DNA of 64,000 nt from Denitrificimonas halotolerans (GCF_034259425.1 NZ_JAXIVU010000003.1:62001-126000); one strand, 5' to 3'. Positions 49,847 through 59,728 are shown, numbered from the stretch's first letter. Program-made: numbers and translations. Notes: generated by a model not told the origin, from the letters alone.

Positions 49847-52186
49847 TTAGAACGTTTGACCCAGTGAGAATTGGAACACTTGGGTATCTGCATTATCAGG
49901 CTTTTTAATTGGCGCACCTAAACTAAAGCTTAACGGTCCAAGCGCAGTTACCCAAGTCAGGCCCACACCAACAGAACTGGCCAGATTATCGTACTTAATG
50001 CCACACCCTGCTTCATTACGATTCTTCTGAGCCTTACTACAGTTGGTGTCAAACACATTACCTACATCCCAGAACAAGACCGTGCGTAACGAACGCTGAT
50101 CTTTAACAAAAGGCATCGGGAATAATAATTCCGCACCACCTTGAATCAATACGTTACCGCCAAAGGGTAATGGGTCATCTGGATCATTATCACTTGGCGT
50201 ACCACGCGGACCTAAGCTACTGTCTTTAAAGCCGCGTACTGAGTTAAAGCCACCGGCATAGTAATGCTCATAAAATGGCATTTCAGACGTTGAACCGTAA
50301 CTATCGGCATAACCTAAATCAGTATGGAAACGTAAGGTGTAGTTTTTAGTCAAGGGGGCAAAAATTTGCCCGCTATAATCTAAACGGTAAAAACTTAAAT
50401 CACTGCCAGGAATCGTCACTTCACCCACTAAGCTCTGCGAATGACCGCGTGTAGGCATCAAACCGCGATTCAGTGCAGACTGCGACCAACCAGCAGAAGC
50501 TTTAAAGTTCGTATACTTATCACCCTCTTTCTCAGTAAACTCATGAATTTCTTGAACTGTATATCGCCCCGTCTTTAGCTTATCTTGTTGCGCATTCAGA
50601 CCAAAATTCAAGCGTGACGTTTCACTGATCGGATACCCCACATTAATACCGCCACCAAAGCTATCAACGGTATAGTTTGAAATCTCATCATTAAGCTTAC
50701 TGTAGTCAGTAGAGCGGTAAAACGCATTGTAACCTAGACTGACACCATCAACGGTCCAGTACGGATCAACAAAACTAAAATTATAGTTACTTTGGTAATC
50801 ACTGCGTGTCAAACCTAAGCTTACTTTATTACCAGTTCCTAAGAAGTTACTTTGACTTATAGAACCACCTAGAATCAAACCCGCATTCTGTGCAAAACCA
50901 ACACTGGCAGTAATGGAGCCTGATGGCTGCTCTTGTACACTGTAGTTCACTTCAATTTGGTCATCAGTTCCCGGCACTGCTGGAGTTTCTACGTTAACTT
51001 CCTTAAAGTAACCAAGGCGCTCCAAGCGTGTTTTAGACTGATCAATCAAATAGGTTGAAGCCCAACCGCCTTCCATTTGACGCATTTCACGACGCAACAC
51101 CTCATCTTTAGTTTTGGTGTTACCACGGAAGTTAATACGGCTGACATAAGCACGTTTACCCGGATCTATCACATAGGTCAAAGAGACTGTATTGTCTTCA
51201 TCATGCGGTTCCGGTACACCGTTAACGTTAGCAAAGGTATAACCTTCGTTACCTAAACGACGAGTAATCAATTCGGTTGTCGTTGTCATAACTTGACGTG
51301 AAAACACCTGCCCTTCACGCGACAATAATAAAGCTCGAATATCTTCTTCAGGGACTTTTAAGTCACCCGATAACTTAACATCACGAATAGTGTACTGCTC
51401 ACCTTCGTCAACGTTAACAGTGATATAAACGTGTTTTTTATCCGGTGTTATCGATACTTGCGTTGAAGTTATATCCATATTGATATAACCGCGGTCAAAG
51501 TAATACGAGCGCAAACGCTCTAAGTCACCAGACAATTTTTCCCGAGCATACTTGTCGCTGCTACTAAAGAATGAGCGCCAGTTTTTAGTTTTCAGCTCAA
51601 ATAGATCCGTAAGCTCTTCATCATCAAAAACCTTGTTACCAACAATATTAATGTGTTGGATGGAGGCCACAGCGCCTTCTTTAACTTTAATTTTTAAAGC
51701 CACACGGTTACGTGGCTGTTTAATCACTTCGGTTTCAATATTGGCTGAGTAACGCCCTTGAGCAACATACTGGCGCTGCAACTCATTGCGTACACCATCC
51801 AGTGTAGCCTGTTGGAAGATTTCCCCCTCAGCTAAGCCAGAGTCTTTCAAACCTTTTAATAAGTCATCTTTACTGATGGCTTTATTTCCCTCGATCTCCA
51901 AGCTAGAAATCGAGGGACGTTCAACTAGATTAACAATCAGAACGTTACCATCACGACTGAGCTGAATGTCTTCGAAAAAACCTGTTTTAAAGAGTGCTCG
52001 AGTGGCTTCAGCCAAACTACGCTCATCAATAGTCTCACCAACATTAAGTGGTAAAGCACCGAATACACTGCCCGCAGACACACGCTGTAAGCCGTTAACA
52101 CGGATATCAGAGACAGTGAAGGGCGCAGCGTGAGCTTCAGAAATTATTAGCGCGGATATAACCGCAGGTAGCAGCAGACGTTTCAT
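49847..52186 (-). CDS. bamA: Outer membrane protein assembly factor BamA
   Basis: The central beta-barrel of the Bam complex. I start it at ATG 52186 (MKRLLLPAVISALIISEAHA signal peptide), two codons inside the open frame, preceded by AAAGGTG. The 779-residue protein has five POTRA domains (FTVSDIRVNGLQRVSAGSVF, then VERPSISSLEIEGNKAI, INIVGNKVFDDEELTDLF, YTIRDVKLSGDLKVPEEDI, AYVSRINFRGNTKTKDEVLR) and a 16-strand barrel. The conserved loop-6 motif VRGF is in GGFNSVRGFKDSSLGPRGTP, and the terminal Phe closes the C-terminal beta-signal (FQFSLGQTF). Confidence 0.97.
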   Translation of the reverse strand: MKRLLLPAVISALIISEAHAAPFTVSDIRVNGLQRVSAGSVFGALPLNVGETIDERSLAEATRALFKTGFFEDIQLSRDGNVLIVNLVERPSISSLEIEGNKAISKDDLLKGLKDSGLAEGEIFQQATLDGVRNELQRQYVAQGRYSANIETEVIKQPRNRVALKIKVKEGAVASIQHINIVGNKVFDDEELTDLFELKTKNWRSFFSSSDKYAREKLSGDLERLRSYYFDRGYINMDITSTQVSITPDKKHVYITVNVDEGEQYTIRDVKLSGDLKVPEEDIRALLLSREGQVFSRQVMTTTTELITRRLGNEGYTFANVNGVPEPHDEDNTVSLTYVIDPGKRAYVSRINFRGNTKTKDEVLRREMRQMEGGWASTYLIDQSKTRLERLGYFKEVNVETPAVPGTDDQIEVNYSVQEQPSGSITASVGFAQNAGLILGGSISQSNFLGTGNKVSLGLTRSDYQSNYNFSFVDPYWTVDGVSLGYNAFYRSTDYSKLNDEISNYTVDSFGGGINVGYPISETSRLNFGLNAQQDKLKTGRYTVQEIHEFTEKEGDKYTNFKASAGWSQSALNRGLMPTRGHSQSLVGEVTIPGSDLSFYRLDYSGQIFAPLTKNYTLRFHTDLGYADSYGSTSEMPFYEHYYAGGFNSVRGFKDSSLGPRGTPSDNDPDDPLPFGGNVLIQGGAELLFPMPFVKDQRSLRTVLFWDVGNVFDTNCSKAQKNRNEAGCGIKYDNLASSVGVGLTWVTALGPLSFSLGAPIKKPDNADTQVFQFSLGQTF

Positions 52187-52253
52187 GCACACCTTTCTAT
52201 TTCAACGATATATATAAACAATCCGCCGCACTGGCAGCGAATCAGTAATTTTA

Positions 52254-53606
52254 TTACAAACGTGCTAAATCATTAAATACCGCAAGTAACATCACGCAAA
52301 GGACTAAAGCGATACCGATTTGCATTCCGTAACCTTGCACGCGCTCTGACAAAGGTCGCCCGCGCACCAATTCGACAAGGTAAAATAGCAGATGTCCGCC
52401 ATCAAGCACAGGGATAGGTAATAAATTCAACACACCCAAGCTAATACTGAGGTAAGCCATAAAGCCCAAGAAGCTACGTAGACCGCTTTCAGCCGAAGCG
52501 CCTGCCACTTTAGCAATGCTGATGGGGCCACTCAAGTTTTTTACCGAGAGTTGGCCAAATAGCATCTTTTTAATCGAGCTTAAAGTCAAAACACTCATGG
52601 TCCAAGTTTGCTGTGCACCTTCAACAACAGCGCCGAGTGGTCCAAAGCGCACCTCACGCAGCATGTGCTCAGGCCATTGCCCACCAGCCACACCTACACC
52701 TAAATACCCTCGCTGCCCTTGATAATTATCTTGCGCAGTTAGAATCACCGAAATATCTTTCAGCTGCCCTGCACGCTCTACAGTAAACAATACCGCAGCC
52801 TTTGGGCGCGCCTGTACATAATTAACGACTTCTTGCCAATCACTCACCGGATGCTGATCAAGTGCCACAATTTTATCTTGCAGTTGTATACCTGCATATT
52901 GTGCCGGTCCTTCAGGGTCAAGCTGCGCTACTACAGGATCAGCTTGAGGACGCCAAGGTATAACACCTAACTCACGAATTGGATCCGGTGCATCAGCACC
53001 ATGCAGCCAATCTTGAAGTGGCAGCGTATAGTGGCTTGCTGCAGTGTTACCAGGCGTTTGCACATCAACACGTAAACTACCACTATCACCAACACGTTGG
53101 ATTAAACGCAGATTTACATCCGCCCACCCCGTTACAGCCTCGCCATCTACCGCTAAAATTTCCTGCCCTGACTGTAAGCCAGCATTGTGCGCTAAACTAT
53201 CTGGCACGACACTTCCTACAACAGGCTTAACTGCCTGATTACCCAACATCGCCAAAAGCCAAAATAAAACAAAAGCGAGGGCAAAGTTTGCAACAGGACC
53301 AGCAGCAACAATAGCAATACGCTGCCCCACTGTTTTACGATTAAAAGCTTGGCTTTGCTCCGCGGGACTTACCTGGGTCTCACGCTCATCCAACATCTTG
53401 ACGTAGCCGCCGAGCGGAATCATGGCCAAGACAAACTCGGTACCATGTCGGTCATTCCATCGCACCAAAGGAGTACCAAAGCCAATCGAAAAGCGTAAAA
53501 CTTTCACGCCACAGCGACGTGCTACCCAGAAATGGCCATATTCATGAATGGTCACCAGAATACCTAAGGTAACCAAGGTACCTAACAACATGTACAAACC
53601 ACTCAT
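52254..53606 (-). CDS. rseP: Site-2 intramembrane zinc protease RseP
   Basis: RseP makes the second cut in anti-sigma factors (RseA/MucA) to release sigma-E-type factors, linking envelope stress to the neighbouring bamA and skp. The 450-residue protein has the membrane-embedded zinc motif HEYGH (H21, E22, H25), two PDZ domains (VVPDSLAHNAGLQSGQEILA and LDPEGPAQYAGIQLQDKIVA) and the C-terminal NLLPIPVLDGGHL motif with the third ligand. It overlaps dxr by 4 bases. Confidence 0.96.
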   Translation of the reverse strand: MSGLYMLLGTLVTLGILVTIHEYGHFWVARRCGVKVLRFSIGFGTPLVRWNDRHGTEFVLAMIPLGGYVKMLDERETQVSPAEQSQAFNRKTVGQRIAIVAAGPVANFALAFVLFWLLAMLGNQAVKPVVGSVVPDSLAHNAGLQSGQEILAVDGEAVTGWADVNLRLIQRVGDSGSLRVDVQTPGNTAASHYTLPLQDWLHGADAPDPIRELGVIPWRPQADPVVAQLDPEGPAQYAGIQLQDKIVALDQHPVSDWQEVVNYVQARPKAAVLFTVERAGQLKDISVILTAQDNYQGQRGYLGVGVAGGQWPEHMLREVRFGPLGAVVEGAQQTWTMSVLTLSSIKKMLFGQLSVKNLSGPISIAKVAGASAESGLRSFLGFMAYLSISLGVLNLLPIPVLDGGHLLFYLVELVRGRPLSERVQGYGMQIGIALVLCVMLLAVFNDLARL

Positions 53607-54808
53607 CCTATTACACCTACACTGATTGATTGCTTATTAAGCCAAGCTTGCGCCTGCTGACGTGCCTCACGGTCAATTTCAAACACACCTGCCAAATCAT
53701 TTACCGTACTTACCCGCGATAAACTCAATACTTTTTCAATCAATTGTGGTATCTGAGTGAAACGTAAGCGGTTCTGTAAAAATGCTGCAACAGCGACCTC
53801 ATTTGCCGCATTCAATGCAATAGGTGCTGTACCGCCAAGCTTTGCAGCTTCAATCGCCAAACGTAAGCATGCAAAACGCTCTAAATCTGGCGCAACGAAA
53901 TCCATTCGCGCTAATGCACATAAATCCAGTGGCGCCACTCCTGAGTCGATGCGCTCAGGCCATGCCATCGCATGAGCAATAGGCGTGCGCATATCTGGGT
54001 TACCCAACTGCGCCAAAACCGAGCCATCAACATAATCCACTAAAGAATGGATCACGCTTTGTGGATGCACCACCACTTCGACCTGATCGGGCCGCGCAGC
54101 AAACAGCCAACAGGCTTCAATCAACTCCAAACCTTTATTCATCATGGTTGCCGAATCAACTGAGATTTTTTGCCCCATTGACCAGTTTGGATGCGCACAG
54201 GCTTGCTCAGGAGTGACCTGTTCCAGTGTTTGATAACTGCTGTTACGAAATGGGCCGCCTGACGCTGTTAATAGAATACGACGCACACCAACAGGCTCTA
54301 ATCCCTCAGCGTAATTACAAGGTAAGCACTGAAAAATAGCATTGTGTTCACTATCAATCGGTAATAATTGCGCTTTATGTTCACGCACCGCACTCATAAA
54401 GAGTGCGCCAGACATTACCAAAGCTTCTTTATTCGCCAACAAAATTTTCTTGCCTGCGGTGACTGCAGCCATGACTGACTCTAAGCCTGCAGCACCCACG
54501 ATAGCGGCCATAACAGTATCCACATCGGGGTGTGCAGCAACCTCACATAAGCCTTGCGGCCCGACTAACACCCGAGTAGCAACACCCGCCACTTGCAAGT
54601 CAGCTTGTAAGCGCTGCGCCTTCGCCGCCTCTGCTACTACAGCAAAGCGTGGCTGAAACCTTACGCATAGCGCCTGTAATTCACTGATACGCGAATGCGC
54701 CGTAAGTGCAAATACTTGATAACGCTGCGGATGTTGACTAATCACATCCAACGTACTGCTACCAATAGAGCCTGTCGCACCAAGCACTGTTACTTGTTGC
54801 GGTTGCAT
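53603..54808 (-). CDS. dxr: 1-deoxy-D-xylulose-5-phosphate reductoisomerase Dxr
   Basis: The committed step of the MEP isoprenoid pathway, supplying the undecaprenyl precursor used by the adjacent uppS product. I use ATG 54808 (MQPQQVTVLGATGSIGSSTL), 11 bases after the cdsA stop; the track-like longer frame starts with TTG inside cdsA. The 401-residue protein shows the NADPH motif GATGSIGSSTLDV, LANKEALVMSGALFM, IDSEHNAIFQCLP, ACAHPNWSMGQKISVDSATM, and QLGNPDMRTPIAHAMAWP. Confidence 0.95.
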   Translation of the reverse strand: MQPQQVTVLGATGSIGSSTLDVISQHPQRYQVFALTAHSRISELQALCVRFQPRFAVVAEAAKAQRLQADLQVAGVATRVLVGPQGLCEVAAHPDVDTVMAAIVGAAGLESVMAAVTAGKKILLANKEALVMSGALFMSAVREHKAQLLPIDSEHNAIFQCLPCNYAEGLEPVGVRRILLTASGGPFRNSSYQTLEQVTPEQACAHPNWSMGQKISVDSATMMNKGLELIEACWLFAARPDQVEVVVHPQSVIHSLVDYVDGSVLAQLGNPDMRTPIAHAMAWPERIDSGVAPLDLCALARMDFVAPDLERFACLRLAIEAAKLGGTAPIALNAANEVAVAAFLQNRLRFTQIPQLIEKVLSLSRVSTVNDLAGVFEIDREARQQAQAWLNKQSISVGVIG

Positions 54809-54819
54809 ACCTGTTGTAT

Positions 54820-55635
54820 TCAAGGAAGCGCCCAACCTGTTAGCAAAAGCAATAAAGCAAAAACCGGAACTGCAGCCGTTAGGCTATCAATACGATCAAG
54901 AATACCACCATGCCCTGGCAAGAGCTGACTGCTATCTTTAATCGCCATCTGACGTTTAAACATACTTTCTGTTAAATCGCCAACGACAGAAAACAGTACC
55001 ACAACCGCAGCACCTAACAGCAACATAGGCAGCTGAGCTAGCGAAACCTTTAAATACAGCACCAATCCCAGGGCGACGCAAAGACTGGTTAATAAACCAC
55101 CGAACAAACCTGCCCAGCTTTTACCCGGACTCACTTTAGGTGCAAGTTTACGTTTACCCAAAGCACGGCCAAAAAAGTAAGCCCCAATATCAGCACTCCA
55201 AACAAGCAGCATGATGGTTAAAATCAATAAATTACCTTGGGGCAAAGCCTTCAATAAGAGCAAGCCCAAACCTGCTGGGATCAGTATCAAAAACCCCATC
55301 AAACATTTACCTAGGCGTCCTCCCCATAAAGTAATACAGCGAGGAAAACTGACAACCATTGCCGTAGCGAACAACCACCATGCTCCAGCCAAATACAACA
55401 GTGGTAGTAAAATCGCCTCGAAACGACTAAGCAATCCGAGCAATAAAACGATCAATACAGCATAGGCAACACGTTGCATAGGTTTTGAGTAGCCTGCTAA
55501 ACGCGCCCACTCCCAACCAGCCAAACCAATAATTACAGCGATAAAAGTAAAAAACGCAGGACCTTGTAAAGCAAAAAAACCAATTAATGCCAAAGGCACT
55601 AACCAGAGCGCCGTCATTATCCGTTGCTTGAGCAT
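54820..55635 (-). CDS. cdsA: Phosphatidate cytidylyltransferase CdsA
   Basis: Makes CDP-diacylglycerol, the precursor of membrane phospholipids, and so follows the PlsB pathway. The 271-residue polytopic protein has about eight membrane segments (for example IMTALWLVPLALIGFFALQG and LLPLLYLAGAWWLFATAMVV). The family signature lies near the C-terminus: SVVGDLTESMFKRQMAIKDS, followed by LLPGHGGILDRIDSL. It is flush with uppS: the stop and start share the boundary at 55635. Confidence 0.95.
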   Translation of the reverse strand: MLKQRIMTALWLVPLALIGFFALQGPAFFTFIAVIIGLAGWEWARLAGYSKPMQRVAYAVLIVLLLGLLSRFEAILLPLLYLAGAWWLFATAMVVSFPRCITLWGGRLGKCLMGFLILIPAGLGLLLLKALPQGNLLILTIMLLVWSADIGAYFFGRALGKRKLAPKVSPGKSWAGLFGGLLTSLCVALGLVLYLKVSLAQLPMLLLGAAVVVLFSVVGDLTESMFKRQMAIKDSSQLLPGHGGILDRIDSLTAAVPVFALLLLLTGWALP

Positions 55636-56390
55636 TATATACGCCCTTCAGCGGCCACTTGTTCACTGGTTTTTCCAAAACGACGCTGTCGTGAAGAAAA
55701 ATCGAGTAGCGCATCACGCATCGCTTGATGCTTAAAGTCTGGCCAAAATAAATTAGAAAAATAAAGCTCACTGTAAGCAAACTGCCACAGTAAAAAATTA
55801 CTGATGCGACGTTCACCACCAGTACGTATACATAAATCAGGAAGAGGTTGTGTCCCCGTACTTAAACAACGCTGGAGGTGATCAGCACTGATATCCTCAG
55901 GCTGTATCTCCCCAGCTTGCACTGCTTTGGCAAGCTGCTGGGCAGCTTGAACAATGTCCCACTGCCCGCCATAGTTTGCCGCCACTTGCAAAAGAAACTT
56001 ATCATGATGAGCTGTACGCTGCTCCGCTTCTTGCATCGCAGCCTGCAACTCAGGATGAAAGCGTGAACGGTCACCGATAATCCGCAAACGTATACCGTTT
56101 TGATCAAGCTTTTTAGATTCGCGGCGCAAAGCCCTTAAAAACAAATCCATTAAAGCACCGACTTCGGCAGCCGGACGTTGCCAATTCTCACTGGAGAAAG
56201 CAAACAACGTCAGCACTTCCACTCCTGCTTCCGCACACACCTCGACCACTGCACGAACAGCATCGACACCTGCTTTATGTCCTGCGACACCAGGCAAAAA
56301 ACGTTTTTTTGCCCAGCGATTATTACCATCCATAATAATCGCCACATGGCGCGGGATCTTCACCGGCGCACCCTGCGTTGCTTTGCTCAT
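55635..56390 (-). CDS. uppS: Undecaprenyl diphosphate synthase UppS
   Basis: A cis-prenyltransferase that makes the C55 lipid carrier for peptidoglycan and O-antigen. The protein (251 residues from the ATG at 56390; a GTG one codon earlier is possible) has the catalytic Asp in HVAIIMDGNNRWAKKR near residue 21, GHKAGVDAVRAVVEVCAEAG, TLFAFSSENWQRP and the C-terminal RTGGERRISNFLLWQFAYSE, all standard for UppS. Confidence 0.96.
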   Translation of the reverse strand: MSKATQGAPVKIPRHVAIIMDGNNRWAKKRFLPGVAGHKAGVDAVRAVVEVCAEAGVEVLTLFAFSSENWQRPAAEVGALMDLFLRALRRESKKLDQNGIRLRIIGDRSRFHPELQAAMQEAEQRTAHHDKFLLQVAANYGGQWDIVQAAQQLAKAVQAGEIQPEDISADHLQRCLSTGTQPLPDLCIRTGGERRISNFLLWQFAYSELYFSNLFWPDFKHQAMRDALLDFSSRQRRFGKTSEQVAAEGRI

Positions 56391-56406
56391 CACAGCAACC
56401 CCTAAA

Positions 56407-56964
56407 TTACACTGCCATCAAGTCAGTTTCTTTTACCGCCAGTAACTTATCGACTTCCTCTGTAGCCTGATCCGTTACTTTCTGTACATCATCTGCTGCA
56501 CGGCGCTCTTCGTCCTCACTGATTTCTTTTTCTTTAACCAGGTCTTTAAGTTGAGCAAGCGCATCTCGACGGATATTACGTACAGCTACCCGCGCATTTT
56601 CTGCTTCCTGACGTGCTTGACGGGTATAACCTTTACGCGTTTCCTCAGTCAAAGCAGGCATCGGAATGCGAATAGTTGTACCGGCTGTCGCAGGGTTCAG
56701 ACCTAAATCTGAAGTCATGATGGCCTTTTCAACGGCTTGAATCATGCTTTTATCAAATACGGTCAGGGCCAAAGTACGTGAATCTTCCACGTTAATGTTG
56801 GCTACCTGTTTTAGTGGCGTATCACTCCCGTAATAAGAAACCATGACCGAATCTAAAATACTCGGGTGCGCACGGCCTGTGCGAATTTTTGCAAAAGCTA
56901 ACTGCAAAGACTCAATAGATTTGTGCATACGGGCTTGTGCATCTTTCTTGATCTCATTGATCAT
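56407..56964 (-). CDS. frr: Ribosome recycling factor Frr
   Basis: Splits post-termination ribosomes with EF-G. The 185-residue all-helical domain I plus beta domain II matches RRF: MHKSIESLQLAFAKIRTGRA, PSILDSVMVSYYGSDTPLKQ, LALTVFDKSMIQAVEKAIM and RIPMPALTEETRKGYTRQAR. It overlaps pyrH by 4 bases. Confidence 0.97.
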   Translation of the reverse strand: MINEIKKDAQARMHKSIESLQLAFAKIRTGRAHPSILDSVMVSYYGSDTPLKQVANINVEDSRTLALTVFDKSMIQAVEKAIMTSDLGLNPATAGTTIRIPMPALTEETRKGYTRQARQEAENARVAVRNIRRDALAQLKDLVKEKEISEDEERRAADDVQKVTDQATEEVDKLLAVKETDLMAV

Positions 56965-57704
56965 TGCTTACTTTCCTCAATCAGAGTGCCTTCCGCACCA
57001 CCTAAAACAACATTTAGGAGCGCTCCAGGCTTATTCATATTAAAAACACGTAAAGGCATGTTGTGATCACGGCACAGACAAATCGCCGTTAAATCCATCA
57101 CCTCTAACTTACGATCCAACACTTCATCATAAGTTAGATAATCAAATTTTTCTGCATTAGGATCTTTAAAGGGATCAGCAGTATATACGCCATCAACCTT
57201 TGTTGCCTTAAGAACCACGTCTGCACTGATTTCAATACCACGCAAACAGCCCGCTGAATCCGTAGTAAAAAACGGATTCCCCGTACCTGCAGAAAAAATC
57301 ACCACCTCACCTTTTTTAAGATGGCCTACCGCTTTGCGGCGGTCATAATGATCTGTCACACCCACCATAGAAATAGCTGACATCACCAAGGCAGGAATAT
57401 TGGAACGCTCTAACGCATCGCGCATCGCTAAGGAGTTCATCACTGTTGCTAGCATACCCATATGATCGCCGGTTACGCGATCCATACCAGCCGCTGACAA
57501 TGCTGCACCGCGAAACAAGTTACCACCACCAATCACCAAGCCCACTTGCACACCGATACCAATTAATTGGCCAATTTCTAAGGCCATGCGGTCCAACACT
57601 TTAGGATCGATACCGAACTCTTCAGTCCCCATCAGGGCTTCACCACTGAGTTTCAGTAAAATTCGTTTATAGCGCGGTTGGCGTCCACCGACTTGTTGGG
57701 CCAT
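56961..57704 (-). CDS. pyrH: UMP kinase PyrH
   Basis: Phosphorylates UMP to UDP, in the amino-acid-kinase fold, as a hexamer regulated by GTP and UTP in bacteria. The 247-residue protein shows RILLKLSGEALMGTEEFGID, VGLVIGGGNLFRG, MDRVTGDHMGMLATVMNSLA, FSAGTGNPFFTTDSAGCLRG and the C-terminal MPLRVFNMNKPGALL. It is separated from tsf by about 175 bp with an intrinsic terminator, so it may have its own promoter in that gap. Confidence 0.97.
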   Translation of the reverse strand: MAQQVGGRQPRYKRILLKLSGEALMGTEEFGIDPKVLDRMALEIGQLIGIGVQVGLVIGGGNLFRGAALSAAGMDRVTGDHMGMLATVMNSLAMRDALERSNIPALVMSAISMVGVTDHYDRRKAVGHLKKGEVVIFSAGTGNPFFTTDSAGCLRGIEISADVVLKATKVDGVYTADPFKDPNAEKFDYLTYDEVLDRKLEVMDLTAICLCRDHNMPLRVFNMNKPGALLNVVLGGAEGTLIEESKQ

Positions 57705-57826
57705 GATATCTATCTCCTGCGGAATTATTTAACCACCATGATGCAAACTGCATCACAGCCTAGCGAACAGAGCTTTTATTTATGCACATCTTACTCGACA
57801 GCCATGCAAAGCACAGTGTCTTTTTT

Positions 57827-57864
57827 AAAAAAAAGGCCGCGCGCAATTGCGGGCAGCCTTTTTT
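57827..57864 (-). terminator. Terminator downstream of tsf
   Basis: On the minus strand AAAAAAGGCTGCCCGC pairs with GCGCGGCC and is followed by eight T; loop AATTGC. It lies about 15 bases after the tsf stop and should limit read-through into pyrH. Confidence 0.82.
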
Positions 57865-57879
57865 CATACAAGCAACAGC

Positions 57880-58752
57880 TTATTTTTTAGAAGCAGCAAC
57901 CTGAGCAGCAACCTCTGCAGCGAAATCAACCTCTTCACCGCGGTCAATACCCTCACCCACTTCAAATCGCACAAAAGAAACAATAGTTGCGCCAGCTTGA
58001 TCTGCCAGCTTACCTACTGTAACTTCTGGGTTTTTAACAAAAGCTTGGCCCACTAAGCTTGCTTCAGCCAAGAACTTCTTAATACGACCGCCAACCATAT
58101 TTTCAACAATATTTTCTGGCTTGCCTTTAATCTTTTCTTCATTTAGCGCCATGAAGATTTCTTTTTCTTTAGCAATAGCTTCTTCAGAAACCTGAGATGG
58201 GTCTAGGAACTGAGGGTTACTTGCTGCTACGTGCATTGCGATGTCTTTAGCTAACTCAACATCACCGCCAGACACAGAAACAACAGCACCAATACGGTTA
58301 CCGTGCAAATAAGCACCTAACACATCACCTTCAATGCGCTCAATACGACGAATATTGACGTTCTCACCACACTTAGCAACTAAAGCTTCGCGTGCAGACT
58401 CACGGTTAGCAATCAAAGCTGCAGTGTCTAGGCTTGGGTCTGCAACAGCAACGTCTAAAGACTCAGCAACAAAGTTTTTGAAATCATCCTGCATTGCTAA
58501 GAAGTCAGTCTGTGAGTTCACTTCGATCAGCACAGCACTTTTATTGTCGTCAGACACTTTAACTGCAATAGAACCTTCAGCGGCAATGTTACCAGCTTTC
58601 TTAGCCGCTTTAATTGCACCTGCAGCACGCATATCATCAATGGCTTTTTCAATATCGCCACCTGATGCTTCGAGTGCTTTTTTGCAATCCATCATACCTT
58701 GACCGGTACGCTCACGCAGTTCTTTAACCAAAGCAGCAGTGATCTGTGTCAT
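57880..58752 (-). CDS. tsf: Translation elongation factor Ts
   Basis: The guanine-nucleotide exchange factor of EF-Tu. The 290-residue protein has the N-terminal UBA-like domain (LVKELRERTGQGMMDCKKAL, then EASGGDIEKAIDDMR), core domain DFLAMQDDFKNFVAESLDVA, and the dimerisation/coiled-coil part with EKIKGKPENIVENMVGGRIK. It is downstream of rpsB, separated by an internal terminator-like hairpin. Confidence 0.97.
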   Translation of the reverse strand: MTQITAALVKELRERTGQGMMDCKKALEASGGDIEKAIDDMRAAGAIKAAKKAGNIAAEGSIAVKVSDDNKSAVLIEVNSQTDFLAMQDDFKNFVAESLDVAVADPSLDTAALIANRESAREALVAKCGENVNIRRIERIEGDVLGAYLHGNRIGAVVSVSGGDVELAKDIAMHVAASNPQFLDPSQVSEEAIAKEKEIFMALNEEKIKGKPENIVENMVGGRIKKFLAEASLVGQAFVKNPEVTVGKLADQAGATIVSFVRFEVGEGIDRGEEVDFAAEVAAQVAASKK

Positions 58753-58813
58753 ATTTCACAATCCTCTTTAATTCAGTCTATACAGCAGTTGAAAACTGCC
58801 TCTTAAATCAGGC

Positions 58814-58839
58814 AAAAAAGGGGGCATAGCCCCCTTTTA
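58814..58839 (-). terminator. Attenuating terminator between rpsB and tsf
   Basis: GGGGGC (58820-58825) and GCCCCC (58829-58834) with an ATA loop; on the minus strand the stem is preceded by AAAA and followed by six T. A hairpin at this position is known from the E. coli rpsB-tsf operon, where it lowers tsf relative to rpsB transcripts. Confidence 0.85.
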
Positions 58840-58864
58840 GTGTCACTGGTGGACTTGCAGGCTA

Positions 58865-59593
58865 TTAACCTTCAACCACTTCGACAAACTCTTCGGCACT
58901 TGTTGCGCTGCCTTGACGTGCACGCAGTACACTGTCAGCTGCCGCATTCAGGTACAGCTGTACCGCACGGATTGCGTCGTCGTTACCTGGAATGATGTAA
59001 TCAACGCCATCAGGGCTGCTGTTAGTATCAACAACACCAATTACTGGGATACCTAGCTTATTTGCTTCGCTAATAGCGATACGTTCGTGCTCAACGTCAA
59101 CTACGAACATTGCATCAGGCAAACCGCCCATTTCTTTAATACCACCGATGCTGCGCTCTAATTTTTCCAAATCACGAGTGCGCATTAAAGCTTCTTTCTT
59201 AGTCAGCTTTTCAAAGGTGCCATCTTCCGCTTGCGCTTCTAAGTCGCGCAGACGCTTGATTGAATCACGGATGGTTTTGTAGTTAGTTAACATACCACCT
59301 AACCAGCGATGGTTAACGTAAGGCATGTTGCAGCGTGTTGCTTGCTCTTGAACAATCTTGCTTGCAGAACGCTTAGTACCAACAAATAGAATTTTATTCT
59401 TACCTGTCGCCAACTTTTCAATGAAAGCCATTGATTCGTTGAACATTGGCAATGTTTTTTCTAAGTTGATGATATGAATCTTGTTGCGCGCACCAAAAAT
59501 GTACTTGCCCATTTTTGGGTTCCAGTAGCGAGTTTGGTGTCCAAAGTGAACACCCGCTTTTAACATGTCGCGCATAGTGACTTGTTCAGTCAT
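58865..59593 (-). CDS. rpsB: 30S ribosomal protein S2
   Basis: Start of the operon. I place the ATG at 59593 (MTEQVTMRDMLKAGVHFGHQ), with AGGA upstream; 18 upstream open codons are leader sequence. The 242-residue protein has the S2 motifs TRYWNPKMGKYIFGARNKIH, NKILFVGTKRSASKIVQEQA, VNHRWLGGMLTNYKTIRDSI and IAISEANKLGIPVIGVVDTN, SPDGVDYIIPGNDDA. Confidence 0.98.
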   Translation of the reverse strand: MTEQVTMRDMLKAGVHFGHQTRYWNPKMGKYIFGARNKIHIINLEKTLPMFNESMAFIEKLATGKNKILFVGTKRSASKIVQEQATRCNMPYVNHRWLGGMLTNYKTIRDSIKRLRDLEAQAEDGTFEKLTKKEALMRTRDLEKLERSIGGIKEMGGLPDAMFVVDVEHERIAISEANKLGIPVIGVVDTNSSPDGVDYIIPGNDDAIRAVQLYLNAAADSVLRARQGSATSAEEFVEVVEG

Positions 59594-59623
59594 GATTATT
59601 CCTAAAATAGTTATAAGGGTTAG

Positions 59624-59690
59624 GCCTCCACATATCCCGAGTTTCAACCCGCAGGCACCCAGAAGCTCGTGTCGATATGTGTGTGGATTT
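59624..59690 (-). promoter_or_regulatory. Structured rpsB 5' leader, candidate S2 autoregulatory element
   Basis: On the minus strand, CACATATC (59674-59681) can pair with GATATGTG (59629-59636), enclosing a CGAG/CTCG helix and a G/C-rich inner hairpin around CTGGGTGCCTGCGGG. The downstream strand lies next to GGAGG (59624-59628). S2-mediated feedback on a conserved rpsB leader is known in gammaproteobacteria; I infer the same here from position and foldability only. Confidence 0.45.
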
Positions 59691-59728
59691 TTAAAGCTCT
59701 CTTGACTAGATCAAGTAGAACGGCGCGT

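Noticed and set aside
49847..52192. Antisense open frames inside bamA, rseP, tsf and similar genes
   Set aside because: All lie opposite strongly recognised genes and show no independent family match.
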